Below are positions 32,337 through 40,923 of a DNA stretch of 61,388 nucleotides, one piece after another (positions within the stretch are counted from its first letter, which is position 1; every line of letters begins with the position of its first letter). The notes beneath the pieces were generated by a model, which worked only from the letters and a program-made list of their open reading frames with translations, was not told the origin of the DNA and did not search any database. This DNA is from CAZKEW01 sp964580435. Its GTDB lineage: Bacteria; Acidobacteriota; Aminicenantia; Aminicenantales; UBA8522. A program made the position numbers and the translations under genes. Location of the stretch: positions 1 through 61,388 of the forward strand of contig CAZOKP010000006.1 in assembly GCA_964580435.1 (NCBI GenBank), read 5' to 3'.

Positions 32337-33782
32337 ATGGCAAAGAAAGTACCACGAATAAGGGTAAGGCGGGAGAGGGATTTCCTGGGTGAACTTTCTG
32401 TTCCGGCCGAAGCCTATTATGGAATCCAGACAGCGAGGGCGGCGGAAAATTTCCCCATCAGCGGGATGCGGTCGCACCCCGGCATGATTAAAGCCTTGGC
32501 TCTCGTCAAGAAGGCGGCGGCCCTCGCCAACACAGAGCTCGGAAGGCTTGACAGCAGGAAGACCGAAGCCATCGTCAAGGCATGCGACGAGATCATCGCG
32601 GGAAAATTTGCTAACCAGTTCATCGTTGATGTCTTCCAGATGGGCGCGGGCACATCCCTGCACATGAATATAAACGAGGTGATTGCCAATCGCGCCGAGG
32701 AGATTTTGGGAGGGACGCCAGGACAATACAGGCTCATTCACCCCAACGACCATGTCAACATGGGACAGAGCACCAATGATATCTATCCTACGGCGATGCG
32801 TCTGGCTGGCGCACTGCTCCTTCGCGATCACCTGCTGCCTCAATTAGAGAAAATGGAAGACACCTTCTGCGCCAAGGCCAGGGAGTTTGCGGCTATCGTG
32901 AAATCCGGGAGAACACATCTCCAGGATGCTGCTCCCATGACGCTTGGACAGGAGTTTGAGGCTTATGGGAAAGCCCTGGCAAAATGCCGTTGCTTTATCG
33001 AAAAGGCCGCTGAGTCGCTTCTTGAACTGGGAATCGGGGGAAGCGCCGTCGGCACGGGTCTGAACACGACGCCCGGTTACAGGGAGATTGTCGTAAGGCA
33101 CCTTGCTCGAATGACCGGCCTCGAATTGAGGCCGGCCGATGACCTGAGAGAAGCTATGCAAAGCCTGAGACCGTTCACAGAGGTTTCTGCGGCTCTGCGG
33201 AACCTCGCCGGCGAGATGAACCGCATCGCCAACGACCTCCGCCTCCTCGCCTCCGGGCCCCGCACAGGTTTAGGGGAAATATTCCTTCCGGCCGTTGCGC
33301 CGGGCTCCTCCATCATGCCGGGCAAGGTTAACCCTTCCATGCTCGAGATGATGAATATGGTCTGCTATCAGGTGATGGGGAGCGATCTCGTCGTCAACGC
33401 CGCCTCACAGGCCGGCCAGCTCGAGCTCAATGTCATGATGCCCGTGGTCTCATTCAACCTCAACTTGATGATCGGGATCATGGGACAGGCCCTGCTCCAG
33501 GTCAGGACGAAATGCATCGAAGGGATCAAGGCGAATGTCGAACGATGCCGCGAATTTGCCGAGAAAACCCTAGGGCTTGTCACGGCGCTTTCTCCACGGA
33601 TTGGCTACGCCCTGGCTTCAAAGATCGCCAGAGAAGCCGTGGGTACGAACAAAACGCTGCGAGAAATCATCGAGGAGAAAAAGATCATTCCACGGGATGA
33701 AATGGATGAGCTCTTGGACCTCGAACGGATGACGGCCCTTCTCCCAAGAATCAAGAAGATTCAAAAAGCAAAGACGCCTTAG
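32337..33782 (+). CDS. aspA: Aspartate ammonia-lyase
   Basis: A 481-residue aspartase/fumarase superfamily lyase. Signature GSSIMPGKVNPSM (near 322) with FQMGAGTSLHMNINEV and MGQSTNDIYPTA support aspartase rather than class II fumarase, though fumarase cannot be fully excluded from sequence alone. It interconverts aspartate with fumarate and ammonia. It follows panD by 48 bases and could supply or drain the aspartate that PanD uses (inference). Convergent with the E2 gene, 8 bases between stops. Confidence 0.88.
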   Translation: MAKKVPRIRVRRERDFLGELSVPAEAYYGIQTARAAENFPISGMRSHPGMIKALALVKKAAALANTELGRLDSRKTEAIVKACDEIIAGKFANQFIVDVFQMGAGTSLHMNINEVIANRAEEILGGTPGQYRLIHPNDHVNMGQSTNDIYPTAMRLAGALLLRDHLLPQLEKMEDTFCAKAREFAAIVKSGRTHLQDAAPMTLGQEFEAYGKALAKCRCFIEKAAESLLELGIGGSAVGTGLNTTPGYREIVVRHLARMTGLELRPADDLREAMQSLRPFTEVSAALRNLAGEMNRIANDLRLLASGPRTGLGEIFLPAVAPGSSIMPGKVNPSMLEMMNMVCYQVMGSDLVVNAASQAGQLELNVMMPVVSFNLNLMIGIMGQALLQVRTKCIEGIKANVERCREFAEKTLGLVTALSPRIGYALASKIAREAVGTNKTLREIIEEKKIIPRDEMDELLDLERMTALLPRIKKIQKAKTP

Positions 33783-33790
33783 CCGGCTTC

Positions 33791-35026
33791 TCAGCCTTCC
33801 GCAAGAGTTTTTAAGAAACCCGGATTCTCGAGCAATCCGATGAGGTCATTCATGAATCTCGCCGCCTCTGCGCCATCTACGACGCGGTGGTCAAAGGAAA
33901 GGCAGAGAGGCAGCGTCTTCTTCACCCGGATTTCGCCTTTTTCGATCCGCACGCGGTCTGCGATCTTCATCGTGGCCAGGATGGCGACTTCCGGATAATT
34001 GATGATGGGCGTGGCCGCTTCGCCGCCGATCATGCCGACATTGGTGATAGAAAAAGTCCCGCCTTTGAGGTCGGCGAGGTCAAGGGTCCGCTTCTTGGCC
34101 GCCTCGGCCAAACGCTGAATCTCCGCGGCGATGTCAAGAATGGATTTCTGGTCGACCGCCTTGACCACGGGAACGATCAACCCGTCGGGCACATCGACGG
34201 CTATGCCGATGTTGTAATATTTCTTGACGATGATCTCTTCTTCCTGATCGTTGAGGGTTGCGTTAAGAAGGGGATGAAGCTTGAGCGCTTCCATGACGGC
34301 CTTGACGATAAGGGGAAGGTATGTGAGCTTCGTGTCTTTCTCGGCGGCCTGCGCTTTCAGGCTTTCCCTTATTTTCGCGAGCTCCGTGGCATCGGCTTCG
34401 TCGAAGTGGGTGACATGGGCAGCCTTGGAGACGGACTCGGCCATCTTTTTGGCCGTGGCTCTTCTAACGCCGCGAAGAGGAATCCTGTCGATCTCGCCGT
34501 AGAAGTCGAATTTCTCCCTGATGCGAACCGCCGGCTTTTTCTCTTCCAGGGATGGAGCAGCGGCCTTCGCGCTCTTGACATCCTCCTCGGTGATTCTTCC
34601 CTGTGGGCCGGTTCCCCTGACCGCTCTCAGGTTGACTCCAAGCTCGAGTGCCAGCTTCCTGACTTTGGGAGTCGCCAGAATCTCCTTGATTTCCTCTTTG
34701 CTGTCCGTTATGACACCGACGACAGAAGGAGCCGGAGCCGCTTTCTCTTCGATTTTTTCTTCGACGGCTTTTTCTGGAACCGCTTCGCCCTTTTCGCCGA
34801 TGGTCACAAGGACCTGCCCCACCTTAACGATCTCTTTTTCCTTGAAATGAAGCCTGAGGACCGTCCCGCTGTAGGGAGAAGGCATTTCCACGATGGCTTT
34901 GTCCGTTTCAATCTCAGCCAGAGACTGGTCTTCTTTGACCGAGTCTCCCTCCTTGACCAGCCAGCGGACGATTTCTCCTTCGGTGATGCCCTCACCGACA
35001 TCAGGAAACTTGAATTCTTTGGCCAT
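33791..35026 (-). CDS. Dihydrolipoamide acyltransferase (E2) of a 2-oxoacid dehydrogenase complex
   Basis: A 411-residue E2: one lipoyl domain (KFPDVGEGITEGEIVRWLV; lipoylated K43 in EIETDKAIVE), an Ala/Glu-rich hinge, a peripheral-subunit-binding domain (ATPKVRKLALELGVNLRAV) and a catalytic domain with FDHRVVDGAEAARF. Together with the two E1 genes upstream it forms a pyruvate or branched-chain 2-oxoacid dehydrogenase; the substrate cannot be fixed from E2 alone. It starts 2 bases after E1-beta. Confidence 0.93.
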   Translation of the reverse strand: MAKEFKFPDVGEGITEGEIVRWLVKEGDSVKEDQSLAEIETDKAIVEMPSPYSGTVLRLHFKEKEIVKVGQVLVTIGEKGEAVPEKAVEEKIEEKAAPAPSVVGVITDSKEEIKEILATPKVRKLALELGVNLRAVRGTGPQGRITEEDVKSAKAAAPSLEEKKPAVRIREKFDFYGEIDRIPLRGVRRATAKKMAESVSKAAHVTHFDEADATELAKIRESLKAQAAEKDTKLTYLPLIVKAVMEALKLHPLLNATLNDQEEEIIVKKYYNIGIAVDVPDGLIVPVVKAVDQKSILDIAAEIQRLAEAAKKRTLDLADLKGGTFSITNVGMIGGEAATPIINYPEVAILATMKIADRVRIEKGEIRVKKTLPLCLSFDHRVVDGAEAARFMNDLIGLLENPGFLKTLAEG

Positions 35027-35028
35027 GG

Positions 35029-36003
35029 TTACGACTCCATTATTTTTTTGATTCCCCAGGCCACCCTCTCCGGGCTTGGGTAATAGAAATCTTCACTCTT
35101 GGCCAGGGGGACGGTGATATCCGGCGAAGTCACGCGCATGATCGGAGCTTCAAGCTGCAGCATGGCTTTTTCCGCGGCCAAAGCGGCGATCTCCGCTCCC
35201 AGTCCGCAGTTTTTCGGCGCTTCATGCACGATGAGAAGACGGCCGGTCTTCCTCACAGAGTGGAGGACGGTTTCGCGGTCAAGAGGCGCCAAGGTCATGA
35301 GATCAATAATCTCGGGAAAAATGCCGTCCTTTTCCACCATATCTGCGGCTTTGAGGGCGACGGGGACCATTGCTCCCCAGGCCACGATGGTCAGGCCTTC
35401 GCCCTCGCGCACAACCTCTGCCTTTCCTAATGGGATCTCATAGAGCTCCTCCGGTACTTCTTGCCGTCCGGTGCGATAGAGCCGGGTGGGCTCGAGGAAA
35501 ATGACAGGATCATCGTCGCGGATGGCAGAAATGAGAAGCCCCTTGGCGTCATAGGGAGTGGAAGGGACAACGACTTTCAGGCCGGGGATCTGGCAGAACA
35601 AGGCTTCCGTGCTCTCGGAATGGTGTTCGAGGGCTTTCACTCCGGCGCCATAGGGAGTCCGGATGACGAGAGGAACAAAGTATCTCCCGCGGGAGCGATT
35701 CCTCAGCCGGGCGGCATGAGAGATAATCTGGTTAACGGCTGGGTAAATGAACCCCATGAACTGGATCTCAGCGACCGGCCTCAGTCCGGCAATAGCCAGG
35801 CCAATTGAGCTGCCTACGATCGCGGACTCGGCTAGGGGAGTATCGATGACCCGCTGGCCGCCGAATTTCTTGAGCAGACCGTCCGTCACCCGGAACACTC
35901 CTCCGTCCACCCCGACGTCTTCACCCAAGAGAACGACTCTTTCATCTCTCTCCATTTCCAGAACCAGAGCCTGATTGAGCGCCTGGACGATATTGAGCAT
36001 CAT
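35029..36003 (-). CDS. 2-oxoacid dehydrogenase E1 component, beta subunit
   Basis: A 324-residue subunit of the heterotetrameric TPP enzyme: GEDVGVDGGVFRVT, DTPLAESAIVGSSIGLA, EIQFMGFIYPAVNQII and RTPYGAGVKALEHHSES. It overlaps E1-alpha by 4 bases and precedes E2 by 2 bases; the three are one transcript. Confidence 0.94.
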   Translation of the reverse strand: MMLNIVQALNQALVLEMERDERVVLLGEDVGVDGGVFRVTDGLLKKFGGQRVIDTPLAESAIVGSSIGLAIAGLRPVAEIQFMGFIYPAVNQIISHAARLRNRSRGRYFVPLVIRTPYGAGVKALEHHSESTEALFCQIPGLKVVVPSTPYDAKGLLISAIRDDDPVIFLEPTRLYRTGRQEVPEELYEIPLGKAEVVREGEGLTIVAWGAMVPVALKAADMVEKDGIFPEIIDLMTLAPLDRETVLHSVRKTGRLLIVHEAPKNCGLGAEIAALAAEKAMLQLEAPIMRVTSPDITVPLAKSEDFYYPSPERVAWGIKKIMES

Positions 36004-37079
36004 TTCTGGTCCTCCTTGACAAACGCTTTAAGATTGTCGAGTTCCTCCGTCAAATCAGCTGGCATCTCCTTGAAGGTATAAATAAACAGGTCGTCGAGGC
36101 TTGGAGAGGGCATATTTTCGGCCTTTTCAATAGCGTCATTGATCAGGTCCTCAGCCTCCTTCTGCACCTGATTCTCGAACGATTCATCCCACAATCCCTT
36201 GTTCTCAAGATACAGCTTATACCTTTTCAGGGGGTCTTTTTTCGCCCACTCGTGGACCTCTTCCTCTGTCCGATAGCGGGAGGCGTCATCCGATGTAGTA
36301 TGATTTCCCATCCGGTAGGTAAAGGCCTCGATGAGCGTCGGCTCTCCTCCGGCGCGCGCTTTGTCCAGGGCTTCTTTCGTGGCCGCAAACATGGCCAGCA
36401 CATCATTTCCGTCGACAATGATTCCAGGGAACCCAAAGGCGAGGGCTTTTTGAGCGATGGACTTGGCAGCCGTCTGTCTCCTAACGGGCATGGAAATAGC
36501 GTATTGGTTATTGTAGCAAACAAAAACGTTGGGAGTTTTAAAGACGCCGGCGAAGTTCAGGGCTTCGTTGAAATCGCCCTCGGAAGTGGCTCCGTCTCCG
36601 AAATAGGCCAGCACGGCCGCTTCCTCCTTTTTGATCTTCGCGGCCATGGCACATCCGACAGCATGAGGGAGCTGAGAGCCCACGGGAATCGACATGGTGA
36701 AGATATTCAGGTCAGGGGGAATGCGCATTCCTTCTTCGTTCCCCATCCAGTAAAGAAAGTAATTTTTCAAGGGCAAACCCAGAGTCAGATACGTTCCCAG
36801 GTCGCGGAAATAGGGAAAGACCCAGTCCTTTTTCTCCAGGGCAAATGCAGAACCAACCTGGCAGGCCTCATGCCCGAGGCTGGGAGCGAAGGTCCCCATG
36901 CGGCCCTGCCGCTGGAGTTTGAGGGCTTTGAGGTCCGCGGCCCGGGTCGTGACCATCAGGCTGTAAATTCGCCTCAGGTCAGAAGCCTCGAGTTTTGGCT
37001 CCAGGTCCGGCCTGGCCTGTCCATTTTCATCCAGGATTTGAAGCTTTTCCCCCCTGAGGGGGCCGAATTTTTCGATCAC
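36000..37079 (-). CDS. 2-oxoacid dehydrogenase E1 component, alpha subunit
   Basis: A 359-residue TPP-binding subunit: LGHEACQVGSAFAL, the TPP/metal motif GDGATSEGDFNEALNFAGVF ending near CYNNQYAIS, and YRMGNHTTSDDASRYR with the phosphorylation-loop-like region. I place the start at the GTG (37079) because AAAGGAGGTCACAAC precedes it; the ATG at 37136 would give a 19-residue extension without homology. No E3 gene lies beside it. Confidence 0.93.
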   Translation of the reverse strand: MIEKFGPLRGEKLQILDENGQARPDLEPKLEASDLRRIYSLMVTTRAADLKALKLQRQGRMGTFAPSLGHEACQVGSAFALEKKDWVFPYFRDLGTYLTLGLPLKNYFLYWMGNEEGMRIPPDLNIFTMSIPVGSQLPHAVGCAMAAKIKKEEAAVLAYFGDGATSEGDFNEALNFAGVFKTPNVFVCYNNQYAISMPVRRQTAAKSIAQKALAFGFPGIIVDGNDVLAMFAATKEALDKARAGGEPTLIEAFTYRMGNHTTSDDASRYRTEEEVHEWAKKDPLKRYKLYLENKGLWDESFENQVQKEAEDLINDAIEKAENMPSPSLDDLFIYTFKEMPADLTEELDNLKAFVKEDQK

Positions 37080-37170
37080 GTTGTGACCTCCTTTTGCGGC
37101 GGGAGCATTTTGATTTCCCGCAGAAAGCGCATCCAAGATATTTCCGGAGGAGAATGGTCTCGGTCCACTG

Positions 37171-38043
37171 CTAAAAGCTGAATTTTACCCCGGCAAGAGC
37201 CGTAAAGCCCGACAAGTTGATGTCGGCTTTTCTCGCTCCGGAAATGGAGTCTCCGGCTGGACCATCTTTGTCAAAAAACCCGATCATTCGATACGTCCCG
37301 CTCTGGACGATGTAATTATAGGCCCACATATAATAGTCGGAGCTGGTATTGCTGATGGGGCCGGAATCCGAGCTTCCCAGGTCTGCCCAGTTGCCCCTGA
37401 GGTTCGAGACCTTTCCAGACCGATAGCACGCCTCGGCGACCAGGGCGACGCCGGAGGCGATCTCGTAATCCAGGCCGATCCCTCCCTGCAGGCCGAGCGA
37501 GATCTGGCTGGCAGTGAACGTTATCGTCTGCCGTGTCGATAAGACGGATGTCGTCGAAGGATTTTCAAAATTGAACTGGACAATCTGAAAAAGAGGGCCG
37601 GCGTAAATATCGAGGTTTGTTTTCGTCGTCAGCCCGACGAGGTAGTGAAAATTCAAGAAAAACGGGATGACCGATATCCTGGCTTTGGAGGTGGATTGAC
37701 GAGTAAACAGAACGCCGGAAACCAGGGCTTGAGTAACGACCCAGCTCTCGTTTGCTATATTTGCTACCTGATACCATCCCCCCCCAAACCCGATCCCCAT
37801 CCGCCGATTCAATGAGTTAATGATTTCGAATTGGATAGTGGCGCCGCTTTTCAGTGATCCATACGCCCCCAACATCCTCAGGCAGGTGTCTTTGATATAT
37901 GCGTTTTCGCCGGCGATGCCGCTGTTGTAATCGTTTCCATCGATCCAGGCCCGTCCTCCTGTAAATTTTAACGACACTTCCTGGGGAGCGGCCAAGGCCG
38001 CAAAGACCAAAAGGAAAATCCCGCTCAGGATGGGTTTTCTCAT
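37171..38043 (-). CDS. Outer-membrane beta-barrel protein
   Basis: A 290-residue exported protein with a clear signal peptide (LSGIFLLVFAALAAPQ). The mature part consists of alternating aromatic/polar strands typical of an OmpW/OMP_b-brl porin-like barrel and ends ...ALAGVKFSF with the terminal phenylalanine used by BAM. No known ligand. It follows the thioredoxin-like gene by 13 bases and may be cotranscribed. Confidence 0.75.
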   Translation of the reverse strand: MRKPILSGIFLLVFAALAAPQEVSLKFTGGRAWIDGNDYNSGIAGENAYIKDTCLRMLGAYGSLKSGATIQFEIINSLNRRMGIGFGGGWYQVANIANESWVVTQALVSGVLFTRQSTSKARISVIPFFLNFHYLVGLTTKTNLDIYAGPLFQIVQFNFENPSTTSVLSTRQTITFTASQISLGLQGGIGLDYEIASGVALVAEACYRSGKVSNLRGNWADLGSSDSGPISNTSSDYYMWAYNYIVQSGTYRMIGFFDKDGPAGDSISGARKADINLSGFTALAGVKFSF

Positions 38044-38056
38044 GGCGCTTGCGGAG

Positions 38057-38341
38057 TTACTGCTGCCTCAAAGCCCAGTCCTTGAGCCTGTCGTACGGGA
38101 CTTCACCGCAAATAACATCTTTGGATTCCGGGTTGAAAAAGGTCGGAGTGCGAAGCTGGCCGCCGCACTTGGGCGCGATATCAGGACGATAGGAGCGCAT
38201 CAGCTCAGCGTTCTTCTCATCGTGCCAGACTTCGAGCCTCTCGAACTTGACTTTCTCTTCCTTCTCCAGCCTGTCCACAAGGGGGATCATGGCCTTGCAG
38301 TGGGGGCATTCCCGGGCGTGAAACATGATCACTCTGCTCAT
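38057..38341 (-). CDS. Glutaredoxin/thioredoxin-like protein
   Basis: A 94-residue redox protein with the CxxC centre ECPHCKAM (C12, C15) and a cis-proline region RTPTFFNPES. The ATG at 38341 has AGGAG upstream and overlaps the stop of the ferredoxin-thioredoxin reductase gene (ATGA). It is the probable redox partner of that reductase. Confidence 0.85.
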   Translation of the reverse strand: MSRVIMFHARECPHCKAMIPLVDRLEKEEKVKFERLEVWHDEKNAELMRSYRPDIAPKCGGQLRTPTFFNPESKDVICGEVPYDRLKDWALRQQ

Positions 38342-38766
38342 TTTTTTCTCCTGACGAAGAGCCCGCACCAGCACTCTCCGTCCTCTTGGCCTTTGTAGGT
38401 TTCATGGCTGATAAAATTGCAGGGGCAGACGAGCTTCAGGTCTTCGATAAAATCCTTGGTCGCGAGCCGGCAGGGGCAATACTTGAGCCCCTGGTTCTGC
38501 TCATTAGCGATCAACCCGTCTAAGAGCGTTTCCACTTTGGCTTGGTCGGGGCAGACCTGGAATTCATTTTTCTCGGCGAATTTTTCGATAGCCCGGCGAA
38601 ACTCCTCCCGCGTCATCGTGGTCTTTGTGATTCGGCCGATTTTTTCGGCTTCAGCAGAAGAAATTTCGACGTAGGCGTTCTTGACAAGGCAGGTCGGGCA
38701 AACCTCGGGCGGTTTGACGCCGTAATGGATATCGTTGCAGACGAAACAACGCCAGAATTTTTTCAT
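38338..38766 (-). CDS. Rubredoxin-like domain fused to ferredoxin-thioredoxin reductase catalytic subunit
   Basis: A 142-residue fusion. Residues 1-30 have a rubredoxin-like zinc/iron knuckle (C7, C10, C23, C26). Residues about 50-140 are the FTR beta (catalytic) domain: C72, then three CxC groups (C97/C99 CPCR, C114/C116 CPCN, C132/C134 CWCG) that bind the 4Fe-4S cluster next to the active disulfide. It would reduce a thioredoxin using ferredoxin electrons. The partner thioredoxin follows with a 4-base overlap; no FTR alpha (variable) subunit is present, as in other non-photosynthetic versions. Confidence 0.9.
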   Translation of the reverse strand: MKKFWRCFVCNDIHYGVKPPEVCPTCLVKNAYVEISSAEAEKIGRITKTTMTREEFRRAIEKFAEKNEFQVCPDQAKVETLLDGLIANEQNQGLKYCPCRLATKDFIEDLKLVCPCNFISHETYKGQEDGECWCGLFVRRKK

Positions 38767-38812
38767 GCGGTTAACACCTCTATTCTCGTTTTGGAGCCAA
38801 CGGCTGGACTGC

Positions 38813-39298
38813 TCAGACGAGCTTGGCTGCCTCTTGCTCGATCTCGGATTTTCGTGTGCAGTAGTAGCCGTTCTTCAGGCCATCGCTCTTATGGACAGGG
38901 CATTTGGGACAGTCGCAGCCCTTCTCTTGGGTAATGACTTTGCTCTGACCCACAAGCGCGTGGCAGAAGGCCTCTTCCGTTTCAGTAGCCGTATAGGTCG
39001 GACACGTCTTGCAGATGCACATCTGTTCGGCCAGCGGCAGGTTCTGCTCGAATTCGACGATCATCGCTGTCGCTTCTTGTTCTGTTTTGCCCATCTTTTC
39101 CAGGAGCAGCTTTTTGACCAGGTCTTTGCGGCTCATCTCTCCGGCGGGTCCCCGCGCCGAAAGGGGAGCGGCAGTGGAAGGAGAACTTGCAGGGGCAGGA
39201 GCCGCCTCCTTCTTCTTGCAGGAAGAAAGCCCGAGATGGGCCAAGGCAACGCCCATCAGTCCGCGGCCGCCTTTCCCAAAGAAATCTCTTCTCTTCAT
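38813..39298 (-). CDS. DUF2769 lipoprotein with cysteine-rich domain
   Basis: A 161-residue protein. The N-terminus (MKRRDFFGKGGRG) has an RR motif reminiscent of a Tat signal and a lipobox-like LGLSSC near residue 26. After a Pro/Ala/Ser linker comes the DUF2769 pattern: CICKTCPTY, EEAFCHALVG, KGCDCPKCPV and GLKNGYYC, nine Cys in about 70 residues, able to bind metal clusters. Function unknown; it lies upstream of FTR and the thioredoxin and may belong to the same redox set. AAGGAGATCCG precedes the ATG. Confidence 0.8.
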   Translation of the reverse strand: MKRRDFFGKGGRGLMGVALAHLGLSSCKKKEAAPAPASSPSTAAPLSARGPAGEMSRKDLVKKLLLEKMGKTEQEATAMIVEFEQNLPLAEQMCICKTCPTYTATETEEAFCHALVGQSKVITQEKGCDCPKCPVHKSDGLKNGYYCTRKSEIEQEAAKLV

Positions 39299-39332
39299 CG
39301 GATCTCCTTACTCGCTTTGAGTAATCCTATCA

Positions 39333-39361
39333 TCTTTATAAGAAAACTCGCCTTTCGTCAA
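39333..39361 (-). promoter_or_regulatory. Promoter of the DUF2769-FTR-thioredoxin set
   Basis: On the minus strand TTGACG (39356-39361), 17 bases, TAAAGA (39333-39338), followed by the RBS and ATG at 39298. Confidence 0.45.
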
Positions 39362-39376
39362 CTTTTTTCCGCGGAG

Positions 39377-39416
39377 CCGGGACCTGAGGGCTCTTCTGAT
39401 CAGCCCAGAGGCCCGG
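39377..39416 (-). terminator. Terminator-like hairpin after guaB
   Basis: An outer stem (CCGGGACCT, 39377-39385, with AGGCCCGG, 39409-39416) and inner stem (GGGCT/AGCCC) form a strong GC hairpin 34 bases beyond the guaB stop. No U-tract follows on the minus strand, so it is a stable 3' end or factor-assisted terminator rather than a classical intrinsic one. Confidence 0.5.
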
Positions 39417-39450
39417 GTTTCCTGGCTCAGCGAGAAAGGCAAAGCGGTGT

Positions 39451-40914
39451 TCAATCAAGGTGATAATTCGGGGCTTCCTTGGTGATCACAACATCATGGA
39501 CATGACTTTCCGTTAGTCCCGCGGCGGTGATTTTGATGAACTTCGCCTTTTCTTGCAGCTCCTTGATGTTTTTGCAGCCGGCATAGCCCATCCCCGCCTT
39601 GAGCCCCCCAACCATCATCTGGACGATGTGGGAAGTGCTGCCCTTGTAGGGGACGCGTCCTTCGATCCCTTCGGGCACAAGCTTGCTCTCGCTCAGCGGC
39701 GAATCCTGGAAATAGCGGTCACGGCTGCCTTCCTTCATGGCGTCGAGAGACCCCATCCCGCGATAAGTCTTGTAAGAGCGTCCCTGATAGATCACGGTTT
39801 CTCCCGGAGACTCGTCCGTTGCGGCAAGGAGGTTTCCGAGCATGACCGTGCTGGCTCCGGCGGCAATGGCCTTGGTAATGTCGCCGGAAAATTTAATGCC
39901 GCCGTCGGCGATGATGGGAATGCCTTTGCCCTTGACCACCGCATAGACATCGGCGATGGCCGTGACCTGGGGCACGCCCGCTCCGGTAACGACTCTGGTC
40001 GTGCAGATAGACCCCGGACCAACGCCGACCTTGACGGCATTCACGCCCAGCTCAGCCAGCTCCTCGGCCGCCTCGGCCGTCCCGATATTTCCGGCAATGA
40101 GCTCCCGCTTAGGGTATTTGGCTCTCAATTTCTTGATCGTATTGAGGACTCTCTGGGAATGACCATGGGCAGTGTCAACGACAAGAATATCCACTTTGGC
40201 TTGGATCAGTGCTTCGGCCCTGTCCATTGTGTCTTCCCCGATTCCGACAGCTCCTCCCACCCGCAGCCGGCCGAAACCGTCTTTAGCGGCGTGGGGATAC
40301 TGGATGCGCTTGAGAATATCCTTATAAGTGATCAATCCTTTAAGGTGATTGTCTGTATCGACCATGAGGATTTTCTCGATCTTATGCTTATGGAAGAGCT
40401 TTTCCGCATCTTCAAGCGTCGTCCCGAGCGGGACTGTCACCAGCTTCCTGGTCATCACCTTTTTCACTGGCAGGTTCAACCGGGTCTCAAAACGGATGTC
40501 CCGGTTGGTCAGGATTCCCACGAGCCTGTTGTTCTCATCCGTTATCGGCAGACCCGAAATTTTATATTTGTGCATCAGCTCGATCGCTTTGAATATTTTT
40601 TCTTGAGGTCCGATGGTGATGGGGTCGACAACCATGCCGCTCTCATGACGTTTGACCTTGTCCACTTCTTCGGCTTGAACCGCTATCGGGAGGTTTCGAT
40701 GGATGATCCCAATGCCTCCCTGCTGGGCCATGGCGATGGCCATCTTGGATTCTGTCACGGTGTCCATAGCCGCGCTGACAATGGGGATCCCGAGTTCGAT
40801 ATGCTGGCTCAGCTTTGTCGTCACGTCGACATCGGCAGGAATAACGGTTGACTTCGCCGGAAGAATCAGGACATCGTCAAAAGTCAGGCCTTCCCTTATT
40901 CTGGCGTCCAACAT
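39451..40914 (-). CDS. guaB: IMP dehydrogenase GuaB
   Basis: A 487-residue enzyme converting IMP to XMP with NAD, the committing step of GMP synthesis. TIM barrel interrupted by two CBS domains (about 95-205); active-site Cys in GVGPGSICTTRVVTGAGVP; flap with YRGMGSLDAMKEGS. AAGGAGGAATC precedes the ATG at 40914, 9 bases after the secA stop, so it is cotranscribed with secA. Confidence 0.97.
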   Translation of the reverse strand: MLDARIREGLTFDDVLILPAKSTVIPADVDVTTKLSQHIELGIPIVSAAMDTVTESKMAIAMAQQGGIGIIHRNLPIAVQAEEVDKVKRHESGMVVDPITIGPQEKIFKAIELMHKYKISGLPITDENNRLVGILTNRDIRFETRLNLPVKKVMTRKLVTVPLGTTLEDAEKLFHKHKIEKILMVDTDNHLKGLITYKDILKRIQYPHAAKDGFGRLRVGGAVGIGEDTMDRAEALIQAKVDILVVDTAHGHSQRVLNTIKKLRAKYPKRELIAGNIGTAEAAEELAELGVNAVKVGVGPGSICTTRVVTGAGVPQVTAIADVYAVVKGKGIPIIADGGIKFSGDITKAIAAGASTVMLGNLLAATDESPGETVIYQGRSYKTYRGMGSLDAMKEGSRDRYFQDSPLSESKLVPEGIEGRVPYKGSTSHIVQMMVGGLKAGMGYAGCKNIKELQEKAKFIKITAAGLTESHVHDVVITKEAPNYHLD

Positions 40915-40923
40915 GATTCCTCC

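Noticed and set aside
33887..35083. A 398-codon frame opposite the E2 gene
   Set aside because: It is the shadow of E2, with low-complexity Gly/Asp/Arg composition and no domain.
38813..39298. A Tat substrate carrying a cofactor
   Set aside because: MKRRDFF is suggestive, but the hydrophobic run is short and the lipobox fits a lipoprotein; Tat export is not claimed.
39553..40851. A 432-codon frame opposite guaB
   Set aside because: It is antisense to a textbook IMP dehydrogenase, and its His/Asp-rich composition mirrors guaB codons.
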